NCBI RefSeq assembly: GCF_035222375.1
Contig: NC_085889.1
Span: 2,666,001 to 2,730,000 of the forward strand
Reading direction: 5' to 3'
Length of the DNA: 64,000 bases
Origin: Podospora pseudocomata
Lineage: Eukaryota; Ascomycota; Sordariomycetes; Sordariales; Podosporaceae
Position 1 is the first letter of the stretch. Each line of letters starts with the position of its first letter. Positions 10,779 to 22,118 of the stretch are shown here, piece after piece. Made by a program: the position numbers and the translations under genes. The notes below the pieces were generated by a model. The model made no database searches. It saw nothing but the letters and a program-made list of their open reading frames with translations, and was not told the origin of the DNA.

Positions 10779-11964
10779 CTAGGGCACCCAACTGTGCATG
10801 TTGCGGTTCACCACTTCATTTCTTGCCCTGGCCATCAAGACCTGAAAGTAAGTCTGGTCACCGCCAAGGATGTCCTTGTAGCCCCGTGCAAAGACATTCA
10901 TGATGCCATCCCTGTAGTGTGTCAACTCCAGGGCACCAATCCTCTTGAGTCTCTCATCCTTTGGCCATGGGTTGGTTGGAATCTTGTACATCTTTTGCAC
11001 AATATCCTCGTATCCCTCCTCTTCCAGATACTTTGTCCAGCTCAAAGGCTCCATCCCTGAGACGCCGACCTTGGCGGACATGTCGAAAAAGATCTGCGCC
11101 GTCTCCAGGTAGGCGCTATCCTTGGGCAGAGTGTCATCGTCGGATGAGAACAATGGGACGGATGCGCCAAGCTGGAGGTATGCCCCCGGCTTGAGCGCCC
11201 TCTTGGCCTGGCGAAAGAGCCTCGGCCAGTCCCGGATGGCCATGATTAGTTCCCTTGCGTGGATGAAGTCAAACTTGTTCTCCCCCCAAAGCCAGTCGTT
11301 CTCGATGTCGTCGATCTCAAAACTGAGGTTGGGAGGGATGAGGTTCGGTTGGGTAGGCGCGAGATCGACGCCGATGACCTCGGCCGACGGAAACATGTCT
11401 GCCACTTCGATGGCCCAGATGCCAGAGCCCGTGCCAAGGTCGAGAATCTTTTGCGGGTCAGAAGGCACGGGGCAAATGAATAGGCGGTTGCCAAGGAGGA
11501 GGGTGAACTTGTAGTGTTGGAGATCATTGCGGTCCAGCTGTGCAGGGCATCAGCGATTTGTCAGAAAGAACATGCAGATACCACCAGCAGAGCAAAAATA
11601 CCTCCTCATCGTCAATGGGAAGCCATTGTTTGTGCATGCCGTATGCAGCATAAAGCCTCCCATTTTCCTCAACGCCGCGCCGAATGTCAGATGCGATGGA
11701 GCTCAAATACCGTGTCGATGTTGATTCCGCATATCCCTCATCATCTGTCCACCGGTCGGGCTCGATGCTGTCGTTATCGGTGTCGGTGGCAGTGGGTGCC
11801 GAGAGACTCTCATTGAGCGAGGGCGCAATGCCGGGCTCGTCAAAGTCGCACTGTTGTTCGTTGGTATCGGTCTTATTTGTCGCGAGGTGCTTGCCCTTGT
11901 CTTGACGTTGATCGTCGCCGGAGCCGAAGCCGGCTGGGTCGTCGTCATGATCTGTGTAGGGCAT
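10779..11964 (-). CDS. LaeA-like class I SAM-dependent methyltransferase
   Basis: The exons are 11964-11602 and 11537-10779, with a 64-bp intron (11538-11601), giving 373 residues. The junction joins PIDDEE to LDRNDLQHYKF, a segment conserved in fungal LaeA-like proteins. The N-terminal 90 residues are acidic and low-complexity. The SAM-binding motif I is ILDLGTGSGIWAIEVADMFP (about 152-171), followed by VIGVDLAPTQP and the DIENDW block. Proteins of this group are putative methyltransferases, some of which act as regulators of secondary metabolism and development. Whether this one is regulatory or metabolic cannot be told from sequence. It is transcribed divergently from the O-methyltransferase at 12988, with about 1 kb between the start codons. 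Confidence 0.9.
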
Positions 11965-12987
11965 TTTGATGGCAATCGCAACGACGAAGAAGGGATGAAA
12001 GGATCATCATGATGCGTGTCAGATGGAAAAGCAGAAAGGTGGGGAAGAGAGTAAATGGCATGTGTCCCAAAGGGCCAAAGGGGCGCTGAGATTTCCTGTG
12101 GCTTGCCTGGACCTTGGGAATCCCGACCAACTGGGTCCTTTGTTTTCCTGCCGTGTTCTGTGCCGGAGTCTTGAGGGTGGGTGACATGCAGCTTTTTTCG
12201 CATCCTGTGCTGGGTAGGTTTTTGTCCAGCCGTTCGCTGACTGGCGGCTGCTCCGGGTTCCAATCCATCGGGACACATCGCCCCGGTCCTGTTTGTCCCT
12301 CGGCTGGTAGGTGTGTCGCTGATCCACGGCTTGCTAATGTGGTCAGGTCGAGTTTGTTCTTTTTTCTTTTCTGTTTCATCCTCCGTGATGTCGCAGAAAC
12401 AGACCATCTCAGCCGAACCGCCCCCGCCAGCATGTGCCTCCATGGCACTGCAATAATAGCAGCGTACTGACCAATGAGAAGGGGCCGAGATGCACAACCC
12501 CAACCCCCCCTCGTTTGTGTAACTCGGGCAGAGATAAGTCCGGTCGCTGCTAACAGGTATGGACGACCCGACAGTCTGGCTCCCGGGGCCGACGGGATGT
12601 TGGGATTTTCATGACTTCCATCAGCCAATTCCACTGTGTTGCTCTTAATCTGTGGGGTGTAACAGCCTATCTGCTCTCCTCCCTGCGACCCCCGCATTCT
12701 CGACGACCACGGCCCCTCAGTTGAACCCCCGCACCAATCGCAATAGTATCATGAGCGGTTGGTACTTTTGTTCGATATTCTGTCCTCCTGCAGCTTCATG
12801 ATCCTGGGCCAGGCACTGCGGGGTATGTGAGCATCATCCCCGGTAGCCCCTTGTGGAAGACATCGCGAGATGGTGATGGGATTGGCTAGGTATTTAACAT
12901 GCCGCTGCACCTCATCCATTGGGCCGCCCTTCTCTCTGCTACCAGCTGCCGCATCAACCGCTCCTCAGTGCCACCCCCAACTCCGCC
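11965..12987. other. Divergent intergenic region between two methyltransferase genes
   Basis: This 1.0-kb region separates the start codons of the LaeA-like gene (-) and the O-methyltransferase gene (+), so it should hold both promoters. Long minus-strand open frames in it lack any domain signature and look like chance frames in GC-rich DNA. Confidence 0.6.
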
Positions 12988-14407
12988 ATGGCTTTACCCA
13001 CCAAGCAAGAGGTCCAGGATCTCGTCAAACAGCTGACTGAAGCTGCCAACGCCTATGATGATTCCGCCAGTCTTGCCGGTCATCTCGCCCGCACCGACAT
13101 TATCGCAAGGGCGAAGGACCTCCAACGTGCGTTGATCACTGCCGATCAGACACCTGCCTATCATGGCCTAAACGTGAGTTTCTTTCACTACTCATCTGCA
13201 CCATGAGATATCATATGCTGACTTTGTTGTTTGTGAACAGATGGCCGAGTTGATTGCTGCCCGCACCTTCATCAAGATTGGAGCTCTCGACGCCATCCCC
13301 GAGACGGGAACCATTTCCCTCCACGGTCTCTCCAAGGCCACCGGAGCCCAAGAATCTCTCCTCGGTTTGTTTATCAGATTCGACAGCCTCGACCTTGTTG
13401 CGTGACTGACCATGAATGGCAGAGCGCGATGCCCGTATCCTCGTGGCCACTGGCTTTCTGCTCCAGCCTTCTGCCACCACCCTTGCCTACGCTCACAGCA
13501 AGTTCAGCCTCGTCTACCGCGCTGACTCGCCGGCCGGTTACTTCTTCCTTGCCCTCTATGACCAGTACCTCAAGCATGCCTACAACTTTGACGACTATCT
13601 CGAGGCGCACGGCCAGGTCTCTGCGGCCCGCGAACCCGATGATCCCCTCCACAACCCCTGCACCTGGAACGCAAAGCAGGATGGTGTGTCTGTCTGGCAG
13701 ATCATGGCTCAGAACCCGGAGAAGCTGGACCAGTTCCAAAAGGGATTGGCCGGCATTGATGTTGCCGTCCCGCCCGTGGGTCATTTTGACTTTTCATTGT
13801 TGAAAAACAGCGACGAGGAGAATGCTGCGGGGATCAAGGAGCTGGTTGATGTCGGGGGTGGCCATGGAGTGGTGTTGTCCAAGATTCTCGCTGCTCATCC
13901 AGACTTGGGTGCCAGGAACACCGTGTTGCAGGAACGGAAGGACATTTGTGCTCTGGCCGCTGAACATCTGCCCGAGGGAGCAGTGGCGATGGAACATGAT
14001 TTTACAAAGGAACAGCCTGTGAAAGGTAAGTCTGGGTCATTGTCCTGGTGGATTCCATGAATATTGCTGACTTCAGTTGCTCAACAGGAGCGAAGGGCTA
14101 TTTCTTCCGGATGATCATGCACGACTATTCCGACGCCGTTGCCTCAGGGATTCTGAAGCAGATCGTACCTGCCATGAACAGCCAGTCCAGGGTCCTGGTC
14201 TGTGATATGATCTTGCCGCAAAAGGTTGGGGAGGCCGACTTTGCAGCGGCCGTGATGGATCATGCCGTTATGACCATGGGTGGCAAGGAAAGAACTGAGG
14301 AAGGCTTCAGAAAGATCTTTGACGCTGCTGGACTGGAGTTGGTCAAGGTTTGGAGGGCCCCGGGCGTTCCTGGTGGTGTGGTTGAGGGAAGGCTGAGGGC
14401 TAACTGA
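12988..14407 (+). CDS. Fungal O-methyltransferase (plant COMT-like, class II fold)
   Basis: Four exons are supported: 12988-13173, 13241-13364, 13423-14025 and 14088-14407. All introns are GT-AG (57-67 bp) and the product is 410 residues. The N-terminal part has the helix-rich dimerisation and winged-helix region (MAELIAARTFIKIGALDAIP). The C-terminal catalytic domain has motif I ELVDVGGGHG, the HDF acidic turn, and the later blocks KGYFFRMIMHDYSD and DMILPQKVGEADF, where MHDY supplies the usual catalytic His of this family. It should transfer a methyl group from SAM to a phenolic or similar hydroxyl of a small molecule. No polyketide synthase or other core enzyme is adjacent, so the substrate is unknown. 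Confidence 0.92.
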
Positions 14408-15926
14408 TTTGATGACACGAGAAGATGACAACTGAGCAGATTTTTACGTTGTCAGAAGTATTGTGATGTCTTGATAGGTAGTTTGGCCTTTTTTTCTCTT
14501 TCTTCTGGCTATATTAATGAAGATCTCTTTTTGGATATCTGATTTTGTCTCTGGAGTAACCTTTATGTGTCTGTGTGCTAGGAAACACGCCGCCGTCAGT
14601 GTCACTGGGCCAGCTTATGTAACTTGCTCTTGTGTGAATGATAAGAGATTGTTTGATACTGAAACCTTTGGGATCTCTTTTTTACCTAATTAGTTTTAGC
14701 GCTAGGCCATATCATGTATGAGATATGTAGGATGCCCAAAGAAACTGGGACAATCCTGTGCCCTGTCTTATTCATCTTATCTCGAGCCTGGAGCAACAAA
14801 GATCGGGTATAGATCATGAAGGAACATTCCATGCCATGGTGGAGATTTTCTCGGGCAATAGCCGGCTGGGGTAACTTGGAGTTTTTAGTGCCTGGAAGCA
14901 GTAGCATAATAGGTACCTATCGTTGTGGTAGAATCGCGGTGCAAAATGAAGCAATTTTGGGTATATGCAAACATTGAGTTTTAAAGTGAAATGGAGGAGA
15001 TTGTCCTGTTTCCAGGTTATCAACTTTCTCTTCAATGGTTATTTAAATTCTGTTAGATGGGTGCCTCTTGAGTACTCCTCAGCCCAATGATGTCGTCGAC
15101 CCAGTGATTCCGCCGACCCAGATCTCGCCGATCCAACGGTGTCGTCGGCCCCCAGCTAGGGTGTGATCAAGGAACCGCAGACATGAACTACGGTTTGAAG
15201 ATGTGAATAGGGTTCCCTTGAGCCTCTAGTACAATAGGTGCCTTAGGTAACAAAGACTGTTCTTGTATGCCTCGATGAATACCCTCCATAGCATTCTTAT
15301 CACTTGTTTGTCTGCTCTGTTGGGCCGTTAACTGCTCTGGCCCTTCATCCTATTCACTTCCAGCAGACTCTTCTTATCAAGCCCTGTCATCCACACCCTC
15401 GGGGCCCCTGCACTTGCCATTCTGCCCACACTTTTCGTTCACCAATTTAGTGCCGCTCTGGTATCTATAAATTATTTCCTCTCATCCTTGGGCTTGCTTT
15501 CGTCCTCTTCCACCACACACCGCACCCATCCCTCCCGCTTCGAGCTTTGTGCCAGTCTGTTGCCCAACACAACACACATCAGATCTCCAAGCAAGCTTCG
15601 CATTGAAGCCTCATAGTAAGTCGCATCATCTCCACCACTGTCATCATCATTGTCATCTCTGCTTAAATATTCATCTTTGCTTCCTACATCTCGTGGACAT
15701 TATCCACACCTGAGGGAAGGTGATAAGGGTATTGTCACATTTCCTTCACACATCACTCATCTCTTCCAGCCCTGAGGCCTTGCTTTTCATTCACAGGACA
15801 CATCTTTGGACTTCTCACCTCACAGTGAATCACTGACACTGACACTTCTCTTTCTTCCACAAGCATTTCGACTTCTTCTCATCACATCTGCCACACTTTC
15901 TCACAAACAACCACCGCTCAACCACA
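14408..15926. other. Intergenic, long CT-rich leader at its right end
   Basis: No gene with support was found in 1.5 kb. From about 15450 to 15926 the plus strand is strongly pyrimidine-rich (TCTTC, CACTTCTC runs), which is typical of the promoter and 5' leader of highly expressed fungal genes, here the Myb-like/AT-hook gene. Confidence 0.6.
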
Positions 15927-16782
15927 ATGGCTGACACCAAGATTTCTCCCGCTGCCCCTGAGGGCTTTTCTGAGCGTGAGCAGCGCCTCATGATGTTTGT
16001 CCTGCTCCACAGTGACATCACCTCTTTGCAGGCACGTTTCTTGCTTTCTTTCACCACACCGTTGCTTCTCTAGCAGTGCTGACACTTCTTTCTTACAGAT
16101 TGACTACCCTGCTGTTGCCTCCCGCATGGGCCTCACCAATGTCCGCTCCGCCTCCAACGCCTGGGGCACCCTCAAGAAGAAGATTCTTGCCATCGATGCC
16201 CAGGATAAGGCCGCCAACCCTGACAAGGCTGCTGCTGCTGAGGAGAGCACCGCTTCGACCAAGGCCACTACTAAGACCCCCGCCAAGGGCAAGCGTGCTG
16301 CTGCCGCCATAACCGAGGGCGATGCCGATGCCGAAATCGCCACTCCCACCAAGAAGCCCCGTGGCAGAAAGCCCAAGGCTGCCACCGCCACCCCCAAGAC
16401 TGAGGATATGGTGACGTCTGAGGATGGCGAGAAGGCCGAGGGCAGTGAGAATACTCCCATCAACCTCGTTACACCCACCGTGACCCCCGTCAAGAAGCCT
16501 CGTGGTCGCGCCGCCGCCAAGATCAAGGCTGAGGCCGCTGCCAAAGCCGCCGCTGAGGTCGGGGCCGCTAACACGAAGACTGCTGCTGCCAAGGAGGAGG
16601 ACTTGGAGTCCGGGGTCAAGGATGAATCCACCGTCACTGAGGCCAAAAAGGAGGAGGACGATGTCGAGGAGCTTGTTAGCCCCGAGGATGTCGCCCACCT
16701 GGAGAAGATTGCCGCTGACGGAATCAAAGCTATCAAGCAGGAGGATCTGGAGGAGGAGGACGAGGATGATGGCACCATTTAG
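15927..16782 (+). CDS. Small nuclear protein with Myb-like N-terminus and AT-hook motifs
   Basis: The exons are 15927-16031 and 16099-16782, giving 262 residues. The first exon plus the start of the second form a compact Myb-like helical module (SEREQRLMMFVLLHSDITSL continuing as IDYPAVASRMGL and SNAWGTLKKKI). The rest is a disordered Ala/Lys/Glu-rich tail resembling linker histones, with two AT-hook-like cores, KPRGRKPKA and KPRGRAAAK, and an acidic C-terminus ending EEDEDDGTI. A chromatin or DNA-binding role in the nucleus is inferred. The only intron that keeps the frame open has a GC donor (CAG/GCACGT) and a TACAG acceptor; the nearby GT at 16036 would shift the frame into a stop. Confidence 0.85.
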
Positions 16783-17511
16783 GTCCTTATTTTCGTTAAC
16801 TCACGAGCACATTGACCTCATCCTCACTTTACGAATTCTCTGGTAGGGCTTTGATATAGGCAGCTGCGCGGAGTTTGGGAATAGATAGGAGTCTCGGTTG
16901 GGCTTGGAATTTCTCTCCCGTCTTTGGAGCAGACCATAGGAACATGAAGCCTGCATAGTAACGAAGCAATGGGGATATAATGAAATGCCTTTTCTTCAAC
17001 ACCTGACCGTGATTCATTGATGTGACTACAGCAGTGGTGTGCCAGGTAACCTTTGTGAACGATTGTGCAAGTGCGGCAACGTGCCTCCATCTCTCTGCCA
17101 TCTTGTGGCCGCCTCGTCATCTCAAAGTTATGTGTAACTCAGATCGCACTTTGGGTCACCTCAACCCCAGTGCTTACTTCTGTCCCAACATGACCTGGAG
17201 TTTCATGATGTGCATTCTCAAAGTCCATGGCCATTATGCTGATGCCTTCCCGACATATCACACCGGAGGCCGGCGCACTTGTGCATAAGAGCAGTGTGAG
17301 GAAGGAAGGCATGGTCCACGATAAGATGCGCTGGTTACCGCCATCAAGTCGCAGATAAAGCATCGCTCCTTCCTTTCGGAGACCACCTGCACCGATGGCG
17401 GAGAATTATTGCGACAGCCCTGCCTCACGTTTTTTATTTCCCTGCCCATCTTCAGCTTTCTCTTCTCCTACCATTGAAACTGACCTACCACGCTTATCAT
17501 CAATCCTCACC
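16783..17511. other. Intergenic, no gene seen
   Basis: It lies between two plus-strand genes. Short opposite-strand frames around 16824-17120 overlap each other and show no domain. Confidence 0.55.
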
Positions 17512-18259
17512 ATGTTCGCCTCTCATGTCATCGGGATGCTGCTGGCTGCGGCCTCAGTCAAGGTAGGTCGGAGAGTTACGCTGGTGTTGAGTCGAACGAC
17601 CGAGTCGCTAATTCCACAAAACAGGCCATTCCTGCGTCATTTGAAGGCTTGATCACCGCCGATATCACCTGGACCGGCCGGGTCGTCGCCAATGGCTCCA
17701 TGGTCAACTTCACTGGCCCCTCTCTCCAGGCCATCGAGCAGAGCATTGCTTCTGTCTATCCCGGCTTTACTTGGGCTACTGCTCCCCAGCCTAACGATGA
17801 TTTTTCTCTGAGCAGCCGTAACATTGATGACACCCAAGATGTCCCCACCCCTTCGGTAAGCCTCTGTCCCCTTTCTTACATGGCTCCGGGCCACATTCTC
17901 ACCAATTTCCACAGTTGCTCAAGTGTTGGGATGGAGGTGTTGGTAATGCCGATGCCTCCCACATCACTGAGGGCATCAATTACCTCCAGAGCGTCCCTGG
18001 ATACTGCTCGAATGGTGCCGGCGCCGCCAACTGCGGACAGATCAGCTGCAGCTACAACAGCGCCATCATGTGGTGCAACAACAACAGGCGTACCTACACC
18101 ACGCACTGCAAGAGCCTTGCCAAGTATGCCACAGCTATTGTCAGGGGGTGCCAGCATGAGACGCGTGATTCGGCGCATGAGACCATCTGGACCCGCGGCA
18201 TCCAGGGAGATGAGCTTGGGATTAGCGTCATTGCCGCGAAGCCAGCGGTTGATTGCTGA
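17512..18259 (+). CDS. Secreted cysteine-containing protein, unknown function
   Basis: Three exons (17512-17562, 17625-17855, 17915-18259) with 62- and 59-bp introns give 208 residues. The short first exon encodes the signal peptide (MFASHVIGMLLAAASVKA). The C-terminal half has seven cysteines with spacing CWDGGVG ... GYCSNGAGAANCGQISCSYNSAIMWCNNN ... HCKSLA ... GCQHE and ends in Cys. This pattern (a CWDGG start, then NCGQ-SC--NSAI-WCN) recurs in uncharacterised secreted proteins of many ascomycetes, in my recollection. It may be an effector or wall-associated protein, but that is inference. The neighbouring gene on the opposite strand also encodes a small cysteine-rich secreted protein. Confidence 0.82.
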
Positions 18260-18568
18260 GCAAGAGGAGAAAGGTGGGAGGAACTTTGGTTGCGAGAGAT
18301 GACTGGTTATACAATGTCAATCGATCTGAGGTAGATGGAGGCAATCTGCGTAGAAGAGAGATATCGCAAGATGATGTTGTACGTGGCCCTTGTTGTTTTC
18401 CTTGGTGCTACGTCTGCCTATTCGACATTGTCTGAGCTTTGTTGCCATCTGGTCATGGGAGCCTCCATGCCCCGAGGTTACAACCCCGAGGCCTGTCATG
18501 TCACTGCTTGGCATGGGTAACGACAAGTACTAAACACAAAATGGGCAGCTGACGACATCACCAACCCT
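18260..18568. other. Convergent 3' flank, no gene seen
   Basis: About 309 bp between two convergent genes for secreted proteins, serving as the 3' regions of both. Confidence 0.55.
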
Positions 18569-19236
18569 TCACAAGAAACAAGTCCCAAACTGAGGATCCC
18601 CCGATGGGAACGAGCAGCCCACAGACCCGTTGACATTGGTGCAGCACACGTCCACAAAGTTGTCGATCGTACAAGGTGACCCTGGAGGGCCACACATTGG
18701 CTTGAACGGATAGGCGTAGTCATCAGACTCGTAATCGGGGTATCTTGTCTCTGACTCGATGTCGTGACCCCGGTCATTGCCGACATGTGGAGGCGGGGCT
18801 TTTGTCTGTATCATGGTTAGACAGACGATGATCATGGGGTTCAAGAATGGGAGGGAGCTGCGGGAGCGAAACGTGAACAAGCCGAGTCTAGCTTTTGGGG
18901 CTTGTCCCAACAGGACTTTTGGAAGGGACCCATAGCGGCGGGCCGTTTGCAGGTTGTTTTGGTGTGCTTGTTGCAGAAACCTTTGGCGGATTGGGCCTCG
19001 AGGGCGCGGGAGCATTTGTTGCCTTTGAGGCAGCAGGGTTTCTTGGGGGCGGCGGGACGGGCGACGGGTATTTGGGTAGGGGGGCTTTCGAGGGGACTGT
19101 ATGATGGGGGTGCGTCATTGGAATTGTCTAGGGAGTTCCAGACACGGAGGGAGCCGTCGGGGTGGGTGGTTCTTTGGAGGGCGGTGGTGAGGGAGGTGGT
19201 GATGGTGATGAGGAGGGGGAGCGGTAGGAGCTTCAT
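18569..19236 (-). CDS. Small cysteine-rich secreted protein, unknown function
   Basis: The proposed exons are 19236-18873 and 18798-18569 (intron 18799-18872, 74 bp, with a CTAAC branch-like site), giving 197 residues. A signal peptide is clear (MKLLPLPLLITITTSLTTAL). The middle has KPCCLKGNKCSR and GFCNKHTKTTCKR. The second exon ends in a second cysteine cluster (MCGPPGSPCTIDNFVDVCCTN then VGCSFP, GTCFL at the C-terminus). The two clusters may be disulfide-bonded. The exact intron ends are uncertain: a CAG acceptor 10 bp earlier looks better but gives a stop. I know no family; a candidate effector or surface protein by type only. Confidence 0.68.
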
Positions 19237-19849
19237 CTCGGTGGGTGCTACGGAATGAGGAGAAACAGATCAACGAGGGATTCACGGAGACGGTGTCGGT
19301 GAAAGGGGGGTTGATGTGCTGGCTTGGTGAGTCGGGTCATGTTGAAGTGCGAGTCGCTGGTGATGGCACATTGGGCAGCCGGTTCCATCGCACCCAGAGA
19401 TGTTGAACTCTGGGGCCGGTTATGGTGTTGGACCATGCCACTTGTCGAACCGGTGGTGTTGTTTCTCCACTGGAAGACCAGATACCGATTCCGCGCATAT
19501 GAACTATCATCTCAATTGATCAAACTTGTGTTTCTGGTCCTGCATGCCACAGGATATCGTTCGGGGGGAAGCATTGAGGGGGGTTAGCTGCCAAGATATC
19601 AATTGAACCCTTGGAGCAGATGGTTTTTGTGGGGTAATGGGGTGTGGGCCCAAGGATAGTGGGGTTGGCTCAGATAGGGGATGACGTCACAGTATATCGT
19701 CAACACGATCATGGACGAACAACAGCAGGAAGCAGGAAGCGACCCGGGAGCTTGCGGTAGCAATTCAGGCCCCTGCCAAGCCGATCTTCCAGATCCCATC
19801 TGAACTTCAATCAATCCATCACATACACTACGCAGTGACACCCGTCAAT
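19237..19849. other. Divergent intergenic region
   Basis: It lies between the start codons of the cysteine-rich protein gene (-) and the CDF transporter gene (+). A CA-rich leader (CATCACATACACTACGC) precedes the transporter start. Confidence 0.55.
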
Positions 19850-21358
19850 ATGGTCGGACGACGCCCACGTGCTATCAACTGGGCCGCCGAGGACCACAAG
19901 AGCTGGCCTGCCATTCCGCGACAACGACGCCCTCCAGCCCACGGGTACCGAGACGACGATGAAGAAGCTGCCCTCCCTCCCCATGGAGAGACACCCAACA
20001 CCCGACACACCGACCGAGCGAGGATAACGAGAGACACGGGCTTCAAAGATGAAGCAGCACTGCTGGCCGCCGAGCATCGGCGCGACGACCTCAAGCGTAG
20101 GGTCCTTGATGGCATGCGGGGGTTCGACCTTGAAAAGATGGATAAAAGGTGTCGCCGGTCGGACGATGAGCTGAAGAGGATAAAGAACAAGAAGATACGA
20201 AGTTTTTACGAGGCCCAAAATGATACACTGGATGCGTGGCTGGAAGTGGATGCCCTGGTCTACGCCGTTGCCGACGACGTCATTGACAGCATGGTACATC
20301 TCCAATTTTGATTTAGCCTAAGCTCCAGAGCTAACACCACACCGTCGACACAGAACCCGGACGCTGACGGCGATGGAATACCCGAACGACGGATGCCCCT
20401 CCAAGACTCCCGCGGCGCCATTGATTGCTTTCTACCACCCGAACACCGCGAGAAGCGTGCCCGAGACGAGAAGCACGCCCGCTGGGCCATCAACATCAAT
20501 CTCTTGGCCAACATCTTCATGCTGGCTGCGAAGCTGATCAGCTTGAAGTTCAGTCCGTCTCTTTCACTGGCAGCAAGTACTGCCGACTCGGCGCTCGATC
20601 TCTTCTGTACGCTTATAGTCTATGGCACCAACCGCGTCGTTGCCTGGCGTCTCCAGGCCCTGCAGGTGAAGTATCCGGTGGGACGACGTCGTCTGGAGCC
20701 AATTGGGATTCTGGTCTTCAGTGTCATCATGGTCGTCTCATTCGTTCAAATCTTGCAAGAATCTGTCACCAAGCTGCTGCCTGGCGGTGATAGAGATGTT
20801 GCTCCCCTCCCAGCTGTGGCCATCGCAGCCATGGCGGCCAATGCAATCATCAAAGGCCTGATCGGGTTTGCATGTCGACACGTCAAGACAACTCAAGTTC
20901 AGGCACTGGTTCAGGACTGCAAGACGGATGTCTACTTCAACATTGCCTCGTTGCTCTTCCCGCTCGTGGGAGTGCATGCTCATATCTGGTGGCTTGATCC
21001 CGCGGGCGCTTCGCTCTTGGCGCTGTATGTGATTGTTGACTGGGCAGAGACGTGTATGCGCAACATCAGCAGGTTGACGGGAAGCAATGTGGGAGATGCG
21101 CTGCAGAAGAAGCTGATGTATCTCGCCTTTCGGTTTTCGCCCGTCGTGGAGGGGTTCAAATCGCTCACGGCCTACCATGCAGGGGATGGAGTCTGGGTCG
21201 AGCTGGACATTTTGCTGGATGAAAACACGCCACTGCCTACGGCTCACGATATCGCCGAAACGTTGCAGTATTGCTATGAGGGGTTGCAAGAGGTCGACAG
21301 GGCGTTTGTGACGGTGGACTACTCTACGTTTGGCCCGACCGGCCACGCAGCAATGTGA
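19850..21358 (+). CDS. Cation diffusion facilitator, Mn-type (CDF/MTP family)
   Basis: Two exons (19850-20293 and 20354-21358) with a 60-bp intron give 482 residues. The N-terminal 160 residues are hydrophilic and charged. The transport domain begins at KHARWAININLLANIFMLAAK. The metal-binding residues are the pair in TADSALD (Asp226 and Asp230, TM2) and the pair in VQDCKTD (Asp336 and Asp340, TM5). A DxxxD motif in both helices is the signature of the manganese group of CDFs, whereas zinc transporters have HxxxD. The cytoplasmic C-terminal domain is recognisable (VELDILLDENTPLPTAHDIAE). The protein probably moves Mn2+ into an organelle such as Golgi or vacuole, in exchange for protons. The Cys following Asp336 replaces the usual His of DHxxD. 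Confidence 0.9.
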
Positions 21359-22118
21359 TGAATGATCGTGGGGTGGATTAGGGATACGAGTTGGAGCTTG
21401 CGGCACAGCCAGGAATTGTTGTATAAACAGAGATACCCATGTTGCAGTAGGTTCACGCATGTAATAGTAGCTATTTTGGAACTTCGGAATGGTTTGACCC
21501 TTCCACATACTCGTGGTGGTGTGCTTGTATGCCCGACATTTCGCTGATATTGACACAGGAGCCAATGGGGTTGGTCTCTGCCACCTCTGATGACTGAATT
21601 GGGCTGCCACACAGCCCTACGGTAGGGCTCAAACAAGCTTGCCGCTGTACCTTCTGCGAGCTGAAGTGCAACGGCAGAGGGTCACCATTCCTACCATCTC
21701 CAAGCAAGTCGGCCGCTTTCCAGTCAGCCACAACCTGTCCCAACACCCGATGTGGTATCCTTCGGTGATGATCATCACCACCTCTTCAGAACTTCTCGTT
21801 TCTGCGACGCCATCAGCGCTGCTTTTGATGTTGGTCACCAGCAATCGAGTTCCTCGCCGTGTTATCTGTGGTTAGCTCGTCGATAGCAGCTCGCCACAGC
21901 GCTTCAATATTACGCCTTTTGTACTCGGATCCCTCGCATCTTCACCCTCCCCACACCCGGGCTTGTCTACGGCAACACGGAGCAACAGATGAGACGAGGG
22001 AAATATAAAGATGCCTCCAACGCCAGTAGCAATTTTTTTTGGACCATTGTTAAGCTCATCATTGGCGTAAAACACCACCCTTGCAAGCTCTACAGCCTCA
22101 CCATTCCAAGATCTCACC
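21359..22118. other. Intergenic, no gene seen
   Basis: 760 bp between the CDF gene and the protease gene. A few short frames only. Confidence 0.55.

Noticed and set aside
11703-12697. Overlapping minus-strand frames upstream of the LaeA-like gene
   Set aside because: They overlap each other and exon 1 of the methyltransferase, with no domain or signal; the region is better read as a divergent promoter.
16093-16778. Two overlapping minus-strand frames of about 200 codons
   Set aside because: They mirror the Ala/Lys-rich exon of the Myb-like/AT-hook gene; the Gly/Leu or Ser/Ala runs are artefacts of the opposite strand.
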